Shown piece by piece: positions 48,963-57,548 of a DNA stretch of 64,000 bases. Within the stretch, counting starts at the first letter, position 1; every line of letters starts with the position of its first letter. Location of the stretch: assembly GCF_008017805.1 (NCBI RefSeq), contig NZ_VRTT01000002.1, positions 1 through 64,000 on the forward strand, written 5' to 3'. The position numbers and the translations under genes were made by a program. The stretch comes from Paenibacillus sp. N3.4 (GTDB taxonomy: Bacteria; Bacillota; Bacilli; Paenibacillales; NBRC-103111). The notes under the pieces were generated by a model that saw only the letters and a list, made by a program, of their open reading frames with translations, searched no databases and was not told the DNA's origin.

Positions 48963-50726
48963 ATGGCTTTAGACGGACTAGTCCTTCACGCGATTGTTCA
49001 CGAACTGCAAACGTGCGTAGGAGGCCGAATTAATAAGATTCACCAGCCCAGCGAAAATGACGTTATTATGCAAATCAGAGCACAAGGACAAAATATTAAG
49101 CTTCTGCTTTCAGCCAATCCTACTTACCCGCGGTGCAGGCCACCGAGCAATCCTCGATCAATCCCATGGATGCTCCCATGTTCTGTATGCTGCTCCGCAA
49201 GCACTGTGAAAATGGCGTTATTGAAACCGTGGAACAAGTCGGCATGGAACGCGTAATTCGCATGCAAATTCGTCACCGCGATGAATTAGGGGATATGAGC
49301 ACGAAGCATATTATTGTGGAAATTATGGGGCGACACAGCAATATTATTCTTTTAGATCCTGAAACAGAAACGATTCTGGACGGTATTCATCATGTTACCC
49401 CAGCCATTAGCTCCTATCGGATCGTTATGCCAGGGAGTAAATATGTGACACCGCCCGAACAAGATAAACAAGATCCGTTACAGATCGATTCTGTTGCTTT
49501 CCAGCGGTTGTTCGAACCTTCGGTGACAGAAGAACCGCAGCCGGAAGAACAACCCGAGCAGCGGCTAGTTGCAGCTTTCAGCGGACTAAGTCCTTTAATT
49601 GCAAAGGAAATCGTATTCCGCAGTCGCCAAGTAGGCAATAGCGAGTCCATCACGGCTGCCGAAGCCCTGTGGAATGCTTTTGACGGCATAATGACTGCCG
49701 TTCGCCAGCATAGCTATGAGCCCGTTATCGTTGAACAGGCAGGCACCGGCAAAAATGTTTTTTGCCATGACACCTTTGACCCATATAGATGGGATTTCTA
49801 CGGTTTACTCCACTCCAAGTGCTTGTTTAGAGCGTTTTTATGGGGATAAAGCCGAAAGAGATACAGTCAAACAGCGAGTCGCCGATCTTCTTCGTTTTTT
49901 GCACAACGAGACGAATAAAAATGTGAAAAAATTGGAAAAGCTGCAGGAAACCGTGGAAGACTCCAAAGATGCTGACAGGTACCGAATTCTTGGTGAGCTG
50001 GTTACGGCCACCCTCCACACCATTAAAAGAGGAGATAAACAAGTTGAAACCATCAACTATTACGATGAGCATCAGTCGATCATTACGATTACGCTGGATC
50101 CGCTGCTCAATCCCTCGGATAATGCGCAGCGTTATTTTAAAAAATATACAAAAATGAAAAACAGTACGGCAATCGTCGAGGAACAAATCAATCAAACGCA
50201 CCAGGAAATCACCTATTTAAACTCCCTGCTGCAGCAGCTTAGCGTCGCCTCATTAACCGATATTGAAGAAATTCGCGACGAGCTCATGGAGCAAGGCTAT
50301 GTGCGTGATCGCAATAAGAAACAGCGTAAAAAGAAAAAGAAAGACAAGCCATCTCTATCCTGCTATGTATCCAGTGAAGGCATTCCGATCTATGTCGGTA
50401 AAAATAATACGCAGAACGAATATTTAACGAATCGGCTAGCTTCTTCCATGGATACCTGGCTGCATACCAAAGACATTCCCGGCTCGCACGTCGTTATCCG
50501 CAGTGACAGCTTCTCAGATACTACCCTGCGGGAAGCAGCCCAACTAGCTGCTTATTTCAGTCAAGCGAAGCATTCGAGCCAAGTTCCCGTTGACTATACA
50601 GCTATTAAACACGTCCACAAACCAACGGGATCCAAGCCTGGATTTGTCATTTATGTGAATCAAAAAACGCTATTCGTCACACCGGATGAAGACGCAATTA
50701 AACAAATGAAAGTAACGATCAAATAG
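48963..50726 (+). CDS. rqcH: ribosome quality control factor RqcH (FbpA/NEMF family), two frame breaks
   Basis: Binds obstructed 50S subunits and adds C-terminal alanine tails that mark stalled chains for degradation. About 587 residues when corrected. It shows an NFACT-N domain (MALDGLVLHAIVHEL), a helical middle with coiled-coil and an NFACT-R domain with W-L-H-T-K-D-I-P-G-S-H-V-V-I, ending K-P-G-F-V-I-Y. First break near 49130 (one base missing, Y-P-R to V-Q-A-T-E). Second break in the six-T run at 49758-49763 (one extra T, N-V-F to A-M-T-P-L-T-H-I-D-G). It is divergent from yloB, as in B. subtilis yloA-yloB territory. Confidence 0.94.
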
Positions 50727-50731
50727 TCAAC

Positions 50732-50777
50732 AAAAAGCTGTTCCCATGGTTGTATTCAACCTTGGAACAGCTTTTTT
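50732..50777. terminator. bidirectional terminator between rqcH and ugd
   Basis: AAAAAGCTGTTCC and GGAACAGCTTTTT form a 13-bp stem with a second inner stem (GGTTG/CAACC). The end of the ugd gene lies inside it. Confidence 0.93.
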
Positions 50778-52120
50778 GTCATATATGAACTTGTTGCGGC
50801 CATATCGCGTGCGCATGTTTTTCTTCCTATGGACACGTAAGTAAAGCCTAACCTTCCCATTTCTTCCGGCTCAAACATATTCCGCCCATCAATGATGATC
50901 GGCTGCTTCAGCAGGCTTCGTACAAGGGCCCAATTCAACTCTCGTAGGCTATCCCATTCGGTAGCAATAACCATCGCATCTGCGTCCCTTAAAGCGCTGT
51001 AGGGATCTGTAAACAAGTTAACGCCTAATAGCATTTGAACAGCATGTGCTGACACTGCAGGATCGTAGCCACTCACGCTGGCACCCAAGTTTTGTAAAGA
51101 GGCAATAATTTCAAGCGCAGGCGCATCACGCAAATCGTCCGTATTTGGCTTGAAAGCCAACCCCATGACAGCCAAATGCTTTCCGTCCAGACTGCCAAGC
51201 GTGCGCTCTATTTTGCTTACAAAACGTTCGCGTTGTCTATGATTGACTTCGATGACAGCGCGTAATATTTTAAAATCATAATCAACATTCTGGGCAATCT
51301 TAAGCTGAGCCTTCGTATCTTTTGGGAAACAAGAGCCTCCGTAGCCAATGCCAGCATTCAGAAAATGAGGGCCAATGCGCCGATCCAACCCCATCCCTTT
51401 AGCTACAAGCCCAACATTTGCACCGACCTTCTCACACACATGAGCCATTTCGTTAATGAATGAAATTTTCGCCGCCAGAAATGCGTTGGATGCATATTTA
51501 ATTAACTCCGCGCTTTCACGGTCCGTCAGAAGGATTTCAGCTCCCAACGGTGCATGAAGCTCGGCGATCTCAGCTCCTGCCTGAGCATACTCCGCGCCAA
51601 TTACCACACGGTCCGGATGAAAAGTATCATGAATGGCTGACCCTTCTCTCAAAAACTCAGGGTTGGAAACAACAGGAATTTTAATATCGGAAGGAAGAAG
51701 CAAACCTAACTGCTCTTCCAACCATCTTCCCGTGCCTACAGGTACTGTGCTTTTCATCACGACAGTTTTGGAGGAGATGGCGTAAGCGGCTATACTTGCG
51801 ACGACACTGTTAACTTGCGTCATATCGACATCGCCATTTTCAAGAGTAGGTGTTCCTACTGCGATCACAATAATGTCGGATAGACGAATGGCATCCCCGA
51901 TCTGGGAGGTGAATGTTAAGCGATGACCATGAAGATTGGAAGCTACTAAATCTCGCAGTCCGGGCTCGTAGATCGGAATATCCGCTTGCAGCAGCCGCGC
52001 GATTCTCCTTTCATCGCGGTCTACACAAACGACCTGATGCCCCATTTCAGCCAAACAGGCGCCCGATACCAATCCCACATATCCCGTTCCAATCACAGCA
52101 ATTCGCTGTACCTTGACCAT
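50756..52120 (-). CDS. ugd: UDP-glucose 6-dehydrogenase
   Basis: Oxidises UDP-glucose to UDP-glucuronate with NAD for anionic wall polymers or exopolysaccharide. 454 residues. N-terminal Rossmann motif G-T-G-Y-V-G-L-V-S-G, S-T-V-P-V-G-T-G, N-P-E-F-L-R-E-G and the catalytic cysteine in G-Y-G-G-S-C-F-P-K-D are clear. The C-terminus is about 15 residues longer than usual and runs into the terminator. galU lies 33 bases upstream and supplies its substrate. Confidence 0.95.
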   Translation of the reverse strand: MVKVQRIAVIGTGYVGLVSGACLAEMGHQVVCVDRDERRIARLLQADIPIYEPGLRDLVASNLHGHRLTFTSQIGDAIRLSDIIVIAVGTPTLENGDVDMTQVNSVVASIAAYAISSKTVVMKSTVPVGTGRWLEEQLGLLLPSDIKIPVVSNPEFLREGSAIHDTFHPDRVVIGAEYAQAGAEIAELHAPLGAEILLTDRESAELIKYASNAFLAAKISFINEMAHVCEKVGANVGLVAKGMGLDRRIGPHFLNAGIGYGGSCFPKDTKAQLKIAQNVDYDFKILRAVIEVNHRQRERFVSKIERTLGSLDGKHLAVMGLAFKPNTDDLRDAPALEIIASLQNLGASVSGYDPAVSAHAVQMLLGVNLFTDPYSALRDADAMVIATEWDSLRELNWALVRSLLKQPIIIDGRNMFEPEEMGRLGFTYVSIGRKTCARDMAATSSYMTKKLFQG

Positions 52121-52153
52121 GCCATCAACCTCCCAAGTTCAAACGGTAATTAT

Positions 52154-53035
52154 CTATTTTAATTCCCAGTCGCGAATCAGAGATAATAAATAGGCTTTTA
52201 CTTGGTCTTGTAAATCTGGTCGTTGCAAGGCTAGCTCGATAGTCGCTTCAATATATCCCATTTTATCGCCAACATCATAGCGTTTCGCTTGCATGAGATA
52301 AGCCGCCATTTGCTGCTGCCTATTGAGAACACGCAAAGCGTCGGTCAATTGAATTTCACCGCCGCGGCCAGGCTCTTGCCTTTCCAAAATACTGAAAATC
52401 TCAGGTGTAATGATGTATCTGCCGATAACAGCCAAATTCGAAGGCGCTTGATCACGGTCCGGCTTTTCAATGAGATCATCAATTAATTTATAGCCGTCGC
52501 GACTCATGGATGGCGATACGATTCCATACTTACTTACGTCTTCCCAAGGCACTTCTTGGACAGCAATAACGGAAGTTTGGGTCTGTTCATAGACATTCAT
52601 CATCTGCTTCAGCCCTGGCGGAGAAGCTTGCAGAATATCATCGCCCAGCAAAACGGCAAAGGGCTCATCGCCAATAAATTTGCGCGCGCAAAGAATGGCA
52701 TGACCAAGTCCTAGCGGCTGTTTTTGCCTTATATAATGAACGTCAGCCAGATTAGAGACGGATTGCACAATCTCTAGCAGCTTTACATTTCCCTTCTCTT
52801 CCAGCATCATTTCAAGCTCAACGGATTTATCGAAATGATCTTCGATGGCCCGCTTATTGCGGCCTGTTACAATAATTATATCTTCAATCCCTGATTCGAT
52901 CGCTTCTTCCACGATATATTGAATCGCAGGCTTATCTACAATAGGCAGCATCTCTTTGGGCTGCGCTTTGGTCGCCGGCAGGAATCTTGTTCCCAGACCA
53001 GCTGCGGGAATGATGGCTTTGCGTATTTTCTTCAT
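52154..53035 (-). CDS. galU: UTP-glucose-1-phosphate uridylyltransferase
   Basis: Makes UDP-glucose. 293 residues. It starts KKIRKAIIPAAGLGTRFLP with the nucleotide loop, K-A-Q-P-K-E-M-L-P-I-V, G-L-G-H-A-I and V-G-D-K-M-G-Y. It overlaps the PHP gene by four bases and lies just before ugd, so the three form one unit. Confidence 0.96.
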   Translation of the reverse strand: MKKIRKAIIPAAGLGTRFLPATKAQPKEMLPIVDKPAIQYIVEEAIESGIEDIIIVTGRNKRAIEDHFDKSVELEMMLEEKGNVKLLEIVQSVSNLADVHYIRQKQPLGLGHAILCARKFIGDEPFAVLLGDDILQASPPGLKQMMNVYEQTQTSVIAVQEVPWEDVSKYGIVSPSMSRDGYKLIDDLIEKPDRDQAPSNLAVIGRYIITPEIFSILERQEPGRGGEIQLTDALRVLNRQQQMAAYLMQAKRYDVGDKMGYIEATIELALQRPDLQDQVKAYLLSLIRDWELK

Positions 53036-53889
53036 GAACGTTGCTCCTTTATCGTTTGTAGGCTTTGCAATACGTCAATCCCGATTCGTTTGGAGCCGAT
53101 CGGCGCATGGAACACAACACCGCCTCGTTCACCATGAAAATCAGAACCAGCCGTGACGAGAAGTCCGGAGCTCTGCGCAAGAAGAAGATACTTTGCCTCC
53201 TCTTCCGGTGTATGATCTGAGTGATAAACCTCAATGCCATCTAAACCTTGACGTGTAATTTCTTCAACCAGCGCATCATCGTGATAGAGGCCGGGATGGG
53301 CAAGAACAGCCTTTCCACCTGCCTCATGAATCCACTGAATGGCTGTAGCTGGCTCGATACGGGGCGGGTTGGCATAAGCGGCAGCCCCTGTACCCAAATA
53401 CTTGTCAAAAGCCTCGCTAATGGAGCTTACATAGCCTTTGTTCAGCAGCACAGCTGCTAGATGAGGTCTCCCAACCGTATCGCCCTTGCCTTTGGTATTG
53501 GCCACTTCTTCCAGCACTTCCGCCATCGTAATGTCAAAACCAAGCTCCTGCAGACGTGAAATCATCATTTGATTACGGACAGTTCTCGTTTCGCGCAAAG
53601 ATTCCAGTCTCTGGAGAAACTGCACATCATCGATTTGTATGTAGTAACCTAATACATGAATATCCTGACCGTTGGCTACAGTAGAAATTTCTATGCCCGG
53701 AATGACGTCAATGCCAAGCTCTCTGCCTGCTTTAAGCGCTTCCGCTACTCCAGAAACCGTATCATGATCAGTTATCGCAATGGCGCCCAGACCAGCCTCG
53801 TAAGCCATTCGAACGTTAGCGGCGGGTCGCTGCGTACCATCAGAGGCTGTCGTATGCGTATGTAAATCGGCTTCTTTTCTTAAAAGCAT
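53032..53889 (-). CDS. PHP-domain phosphoesterase (RNase AM/YciV-like)
   Basis: 285 residues. The N-terminal PHP metal motif is ADLHTHTTASDG; further metal ligands lie in A-I-T-D-H-D-T-V-S-G, the P-G-I-E-I-S motif, the A-H-P-G and a final G-S-D-F-H-G. The family includes 3',5'-nucleoside bisphosphate phosphatase and 5' to 3' exoribonuclease (YciV/TrpH). GGGGGAACGAAC before the ATG at 53889 sets the start; the frame is open 26 codons more upstream without family similarity. Confidence 0.9.
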   Translation of the reverse strand: MLLRKEADLHTHTTASDGTQRPAANVRMAYEAGLGAIAITDHDTVSGVAEALKAGRELGIDVIPGIEISTVANGQDIHVLGYYIQIDDVQFLQRLESLRETRTVRNQMMISRLQELGFDITMAEVLEEVANTKGKGDTVGRPHLAAVLLNKGYVSSISEAFDKYLGTGAAAYANPPRIEPATAIQWIHEAGGKAVLAHPGLYHDDALVEEITRQGLDGIEVYHSDHTPEEEAKYLLLAQSSGLLVTAGSDFHGERGGVVFHAPIGSKRIGIDVLQSLQTIKEQRS

Positions 53890-53966
53890 GTTCGTTCCCC
53901 CTTTCTTCATCGTAATGGAGATGTATAAACGGATCATTAATTGAATTGTAGATTTGTGTAAAATCA

Positions 53967-54877
53967 TTACAAGAATCGGCTCAAGTCTTCCTGCCGCAGA
54001 AAGGTCATAAAGCTAACTGCCGATATGGGCAGCAGCGTAGAACTTAAATAAATCGCATAGAAGCTGCGTTTGAAAGAAATGTTTTCGATTTGCTTGACCT
54101 TAAGCAATCCCAGCGTTACTTCATGCTTGACGGACGACTGCGACAAAATAGAAACGCCAAGCCCCGCTTCAACGGCCGATTTAATAGCGCCTGTACTGCC
54201 TAATTCCATCACAATTTTCATCGATGTGCAATCCATATTACAGCGAGCAAATTCTTCTTCCATCACTCGTCTCGTCCCAGAACCTTGCTCGCGAAGAACA
54301 AATGGATATTTCAACAACTCCTCAAGTGTCACCACATCCATATCCGCCAAAGGATGATTGGCAGGTACGATCAACTTAAGCTCATCGCTAAGAATAGCTT
54401 CGATATGAACATCGGGATGATGAATCGGCGCTTCCACTAAGCCGAAGTTCAACTGATGACCAAGTACTTCGTCCAATATTTGCGCGGTGTTCATTACTTT
54501 CATAGACACCGAAATTTTCGGGTAGTCCCTGCTGAATGGCCCGAGCAGCCTTGGCAATATGTATTCGCCCATCGTCAAGCTGGCGCCTAGCTGCAGCCGC
54601 CCTTCTATCATTTGGTGAATTTGGACATCGCTACGTCCGTTTCACGAATCAGCTCAATACTATTTTTGGCAAACGGCATGAGAGCCCGTCCCGCTTCCGA
54701 GAGTTCGATTTTTTTCGTGCTGCGATGGAACAATTTGACGCCAAAATAATCTTCCAACGATTGAACCTGCATCGTGACTGCCGGTTGGGTCATATGTAAA
54801 GCTCCGGCTGCATGAGAGAAGCTTCCTTTCTCAGCGACCGTGTAAAAAATATGTAGTTGATGGAAATTAAGTGCCAT
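53967..54877 (-). CDS. LysR-family transcriptional regulator (CysL-like), one frame break
   Basis: 303 residues after correction. The N-terminal winged helix reads LHIFYTVAEKGSFSHAAGALHMTQPAVTMQ when split at motif borders; the effector-binding domain follows with S-L-T-M-G-E-Y-I-L-P and V-L-R-E-Q-G-S-G-T-R. The last motifs resemble CysL/YwfK and RbcR regulators, which control sulfur or carbon genes. The frame breaks at about 54610: S-K-F-T-K should continue M-I-E-G-R. One A is missing. Its targets are not evident here. Confidence 0.88.
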
Positions 54878-54993
54878 TCCAACCCGCCTCTCTTTGTTCT
54901 ATTATATGAAATTAGACTTCTGGAGTCCATTAAGGCGCAAAAAAGAGCATATCGCGGACAAGCGACATACTCAGGTTTTGAAAGCCTATTTGG

Positions 54994-55431
54994 CTATCTC
55001 CGCTTACGGCTGTTCTTGATTAGCGTCATGCGGCGAGAATGTCTCAGCCAAGAATAGTAAGACTTCAAATCACGAAGCTCCATCGTTTCCGACATTCGGC
55101 CAAGAAAAGTAACGATAATCATTTTGTGCAAGGGGTTGCCGACCAAATCCGTTTCGTGTTCCAAATGTGAAAATTCTGCCACCACTACAAGGTCATCATC
55201 AATGAGGTAAACATCCTCTTCATTGCGATAATACGGCATGATATTATTATTTTTAAGCTTTTCCCACAGAAAAGCGCAAATTTCTTCGAGCGAACCGTTC
55301 TGACTAGAAACACGATCACTCCATCTCAGCTTCGCATGATTCGTGATCACGATATCTGCTACTTTCTTGTCACCTAATTGTACGAAGAATGGTTCATAAG
55401 TACTCCATCGCCCCATTACTTTGTCTTTCAT
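54994..55431 (-). CDS. conserved unknown protein
   Basis: A soluble 145-residue protein with mixed alpha/beta character. It contains I-V-I-T-N-H-A-K-L-R-W-S-D-R-V, E-E-D-V-Y-L-I-D-D-D-L-V-V-V-A-E-F and M-I-I-V-T-F-L-G-R-M, and a very basic tail (K-N-S-R-K-R-R). The H-A-x-x-R-x-x-x-R motif followed by strands resembles small toxin-fold or DUF4258-like domains, but this is a loose guess. GGAGAGGGG lies 8 bases before the ATG. It stands between the LysR gene and ylbG on the same strand. Confidence 0.65.
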   Translation of the reverse strand: MKDKVMGRWSTYEPFFVQLGDKKVADIVITNHAKLRWSDRVSSQNGSLEEICAFLWEKLKNNNIMPYYRNEEDVYLIDDDLVVVAEFSHLEHETDLVGNPLHKMIIVTFLGRMSETMELRDLKSYYSWLRHSRRMTLIKNSRKRR

Positions 55432-55600
55432 GATCACAACCCCTCTCCTACTAAAATGGGACCGTGTACCTATTCCCTATTGATATGTAAGTTTTATTTT
55501 ACTTGATTATAACGTTAAATTCCATGGAAGAATATATAAATTATTAATAATTATTTGTGAAATCATGAAAAAATGCTTATTTTCTAAAAATTCAAAAAAT

Positions 55601-55625
55601 AAAAAAAGCTTCTTTACGAAGCTTT
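55601..55625 (-). terminator. intrinsic terminator after ylbG
   Basis: On the minus strand AAAGCTTC pairs with GAAGCTTT around a short loop, followed by a long T-rich tract. It lies 18 bases after the ylbG stop. Confidence 0.88.
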
Positions 55626-55642
55626 CGTTTTGCACTGTAGCC

Positions 55643-55906
55643 TCAAAGGGTGTAAAATCTAGTTTTGTCCGGCACATCACTACTGTATTCAGTTTTAATT
55701 TCGTTGCGGTAAGATCGTTCTACCTTTTTGACGTAAGGAAGCTTCTGAATGTTCCGTATCGTCTCATCTAATTTACTTGCATGTATATAAAGGACTGCAT
55801 AATTCATTTTTTTGGAAATGTAATGGAGTGAACCGAATCGTTCCAAATTTCTGGCCGCTTTCGTATCATTCACCCAAATGATTAATCCGCTGCGCTCGAT
55901 CATCAT
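55643..55906 (-). CDS. ylbG: YlbG family protein (DUF2129)
   Basis: 87 residues. R-S-G-L-I-I-W-V-N-D-T-K-A-A-R-N-L-E-R-F-G near the start and Y-V-K-K-V-E-R-S-Y-R are the family marks, with Y-x-S-K-K-M-x-Y-A-V-L-Y between. Function is unknown. In B. subtilis it lies next to ylbF; here the asparaginase gene is between them. Divergent from the asparaginase gene. Confidence 0.9.
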   Translation of the reverse strand: MMIERSGLIIWVNDTKAARNLERFGSLHYISKKMNYAVLYIHASKLDETIRNIQKLPYVKKVERSYRNEIKTEYSSDVPDKTRFYTL

Positions 55907-55957
55907 GACTTATTCTACCTCTTTTCACTAAATCCTAATATGGAGTGAGACAACAAT

Positions 55958-56962
55958 ATGAAGTCCTCTGACGCCCTTGTTCGCGTTTACCGCGGAAACA
56001 TCACAGAAAGTATCCACCATGTTCATCTTGCAGTCGTTAACAACCAAGGAACGCTGCTGTACCAAGCTGGCGATCCGCACTTTCTTACCTTCGCCCGTTC
56101 AACGGCCAAACTCATTCAAACGCTGCCGGTCATTGAATCCGGAGCGGCTGATCGTTTCGGCCTCGAAGAAGCCGAAATTGCTTTGTGCTGCGCTTCCCAC
56201 AATGGGGAAGTTGAGCATGTAAGCACGGCCCAGCACATCCTGGGCAAGCTGGGTTTCAATCACGCTCATCTGCAATGTGGTGCGCATGAGCCTTACCATG
56301 CAGCGACCGCACAGGCTATGCGTGATCGCGGTGAAGCTCCAACCACACTGCATAACAACTGCTCGGGCAAGCATTCGGGTATGCTCACGCTAACTGCGCA
56401 TTTGGGAGCATCGCCGGACACTTATATGCGCATTGAACATCCCGTCCAACAGCTCATGCTCGAAACGGTGTGCGAGATGTCGGGCATGTCCAGGGAGCAG
56501 ATACAGCTTGGTACTGATGGCTGCGGTGTTCCTGTATTCGGTATGCCGATTAAGCATCTTGCCCTCGCTTTTGCTCGATTAGGCAACCCTGCCGGATTAT
56601 CCCAAACACGTGCAAACGCTTGCCAGAGAATTGTCGCAGCGGTGCGCAAATATCCGCAATTCCTCGCCGGGAGCGACCGCTTCGATACGCAATTAATCGA
56701 GATAACGAACGGACGTATCGTTGGTAAAATGGGCGCTGAGGGCTTATTTGCACTCACGATCCCTGAGCGAGAACTTGGCTTCGTCCTAAAGATCGAAGAT
56801 GGCAATCTGCGAGCGACGTATCCTGCAGTCGTCGAAGCCTTGAAACAGCTCGATCTACTCACCGAATCCGAAGTAAGCGCTCTTGCAGCGTTCCATACCC
56901 CTGCCGTTTATAACTGGCAAGGAACCCAGGTCGGATACATCCGACCTGATTTCCAGCTTTGA
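55958..56962 (+). CDS. asparaginase II family protein
   Basis: 334 residues. It belongs to the thermolabile asparaginase II family (Rhizobium etli AnsA-like), unrelated to the E. coli type. Motifs: F-A-R-S-T-A-K-L-I-Q near 48-57, C-A-S-H-N-G-E near 79-85, H-N-N-C-S-G-K-H-S-G-M near 131-141 and G-T-D-G-C-G-V-P. It is predicted to hydrolyse L-asparagine to aspartate and ammonia. GGAGTGAGA precedes the ATG. It has its own orientation, between ylbG and ylbF; no regulator is evident. Confidence 0.9.
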   Translation: MKSSDALVRVYRGNITESIHHVHLAVVNNQGTLLYQAGDPHFLTFARSTAKLIQTLPVIESGAADRFGLEEAEIALCCASHNGEVEHVSTAQHILGKLGFNHAHLQCGAHEPYHAATAQAMRDRGEAPTTLHNNCSGKHSGMLTLTAHLGASPDTYMRIEHPVQQLMLETVCEMSGMSREQIQLGTDGCGVPVFGMPIKHLALAFARLGNPAGLSQTRANACQRIVAAVRKYPQFLAGSDRFDTQLIEITNGRIVGKMGAEGLFALTIPERELGFVLKIEDGNLRATYPAVVEALKQLDLLTESEVSALAAFHTPAVYNWQGTQVGYIRPDFQL

Positions 56963-56981
56963 GTTCTCAGATCCTTTATCC

Positions 56982-57431
56982 TTAGCCGCAATTGCCGCTG
57001 CAGCTCCCACCGGAGCTGCAGCCTTTACCTGTCGGTAACGGATTGTTGCTCGGTACTTTGATCGAGTCTGAAACCGCATGAGCAATGGTTGTGGAAACCG
57101 TAAATAACAAATCATCAAGTCGATCCTCTGCTTGCTTGAATCGACGGACGGCTTCGACGGCATTCAGCTTTTCCTGAACGGCATTCACCGCGGCCAGAGC
57201 CTCATGGTAGCTAGGATGGTAGTGACCGAAACGCTCACATTCTTCGAAGGCATCTTTCTTTCTCGCAAAAGCATATTTCAAATCGCGAACCTCAGCGCTA
57301 TTCTCCACAGCTGTCTTCCAATATAAATAATCTGCTACTTCCGCAGAGGAATTAATCATATCACCCATATCATAGGCCTGCATAAGAACAGCAGACATAT
57401 CAAGGGTTTCCGCTTCCAGGGTATTCAACAT
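56982..57431 (-). CDS. ylbF: YlbF/RicF family protein
   Basis: About 149 residues from the ATG at 57431. Helical YlbF/YmcA fold with A-V-L-M-Q-A-Y-D-M-G-D-M-I-N-S-S near the start. The tail is rich in glycine and cysteine (G-C-S-S-G-G-S-C-S-G-N-C-G). RicF with RicA and RicT forms the Y-complex, which carries iron-sulfur clusters and helps RNase Y mature messages and promote sporulation and biofilm. The tail cysteines agree with cluster binding. The frame is open 14 codons further upstream; AAGGA near 57445 supports the later ATG. Confidence 0.88.
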   Translation of the reverse strand: MLNTLEAETLDMSAVLMQAYDMGDMINSSAEVADYLYWKTAVENSAEVRDLKYAFARKKDAFEECERFGHYHPSYHEALAAVNAVQEKLNAVEAVRRFKQAEDRLDDLLFTVSTTIAHAVSDSIKVPSNNPLPTGKGCSSGGSCSGNCG

Positions 57432-57548
57432 ATGAATATCAACATCCTTCCTCACAAAGAGTGTATACCTCATTTATCATATCACAGTTTGCTCAGAGTT
57501 TCTTTCTTTTTATCATTCAGACGAATGCGTTCATCCCTTTTCTCCCTA

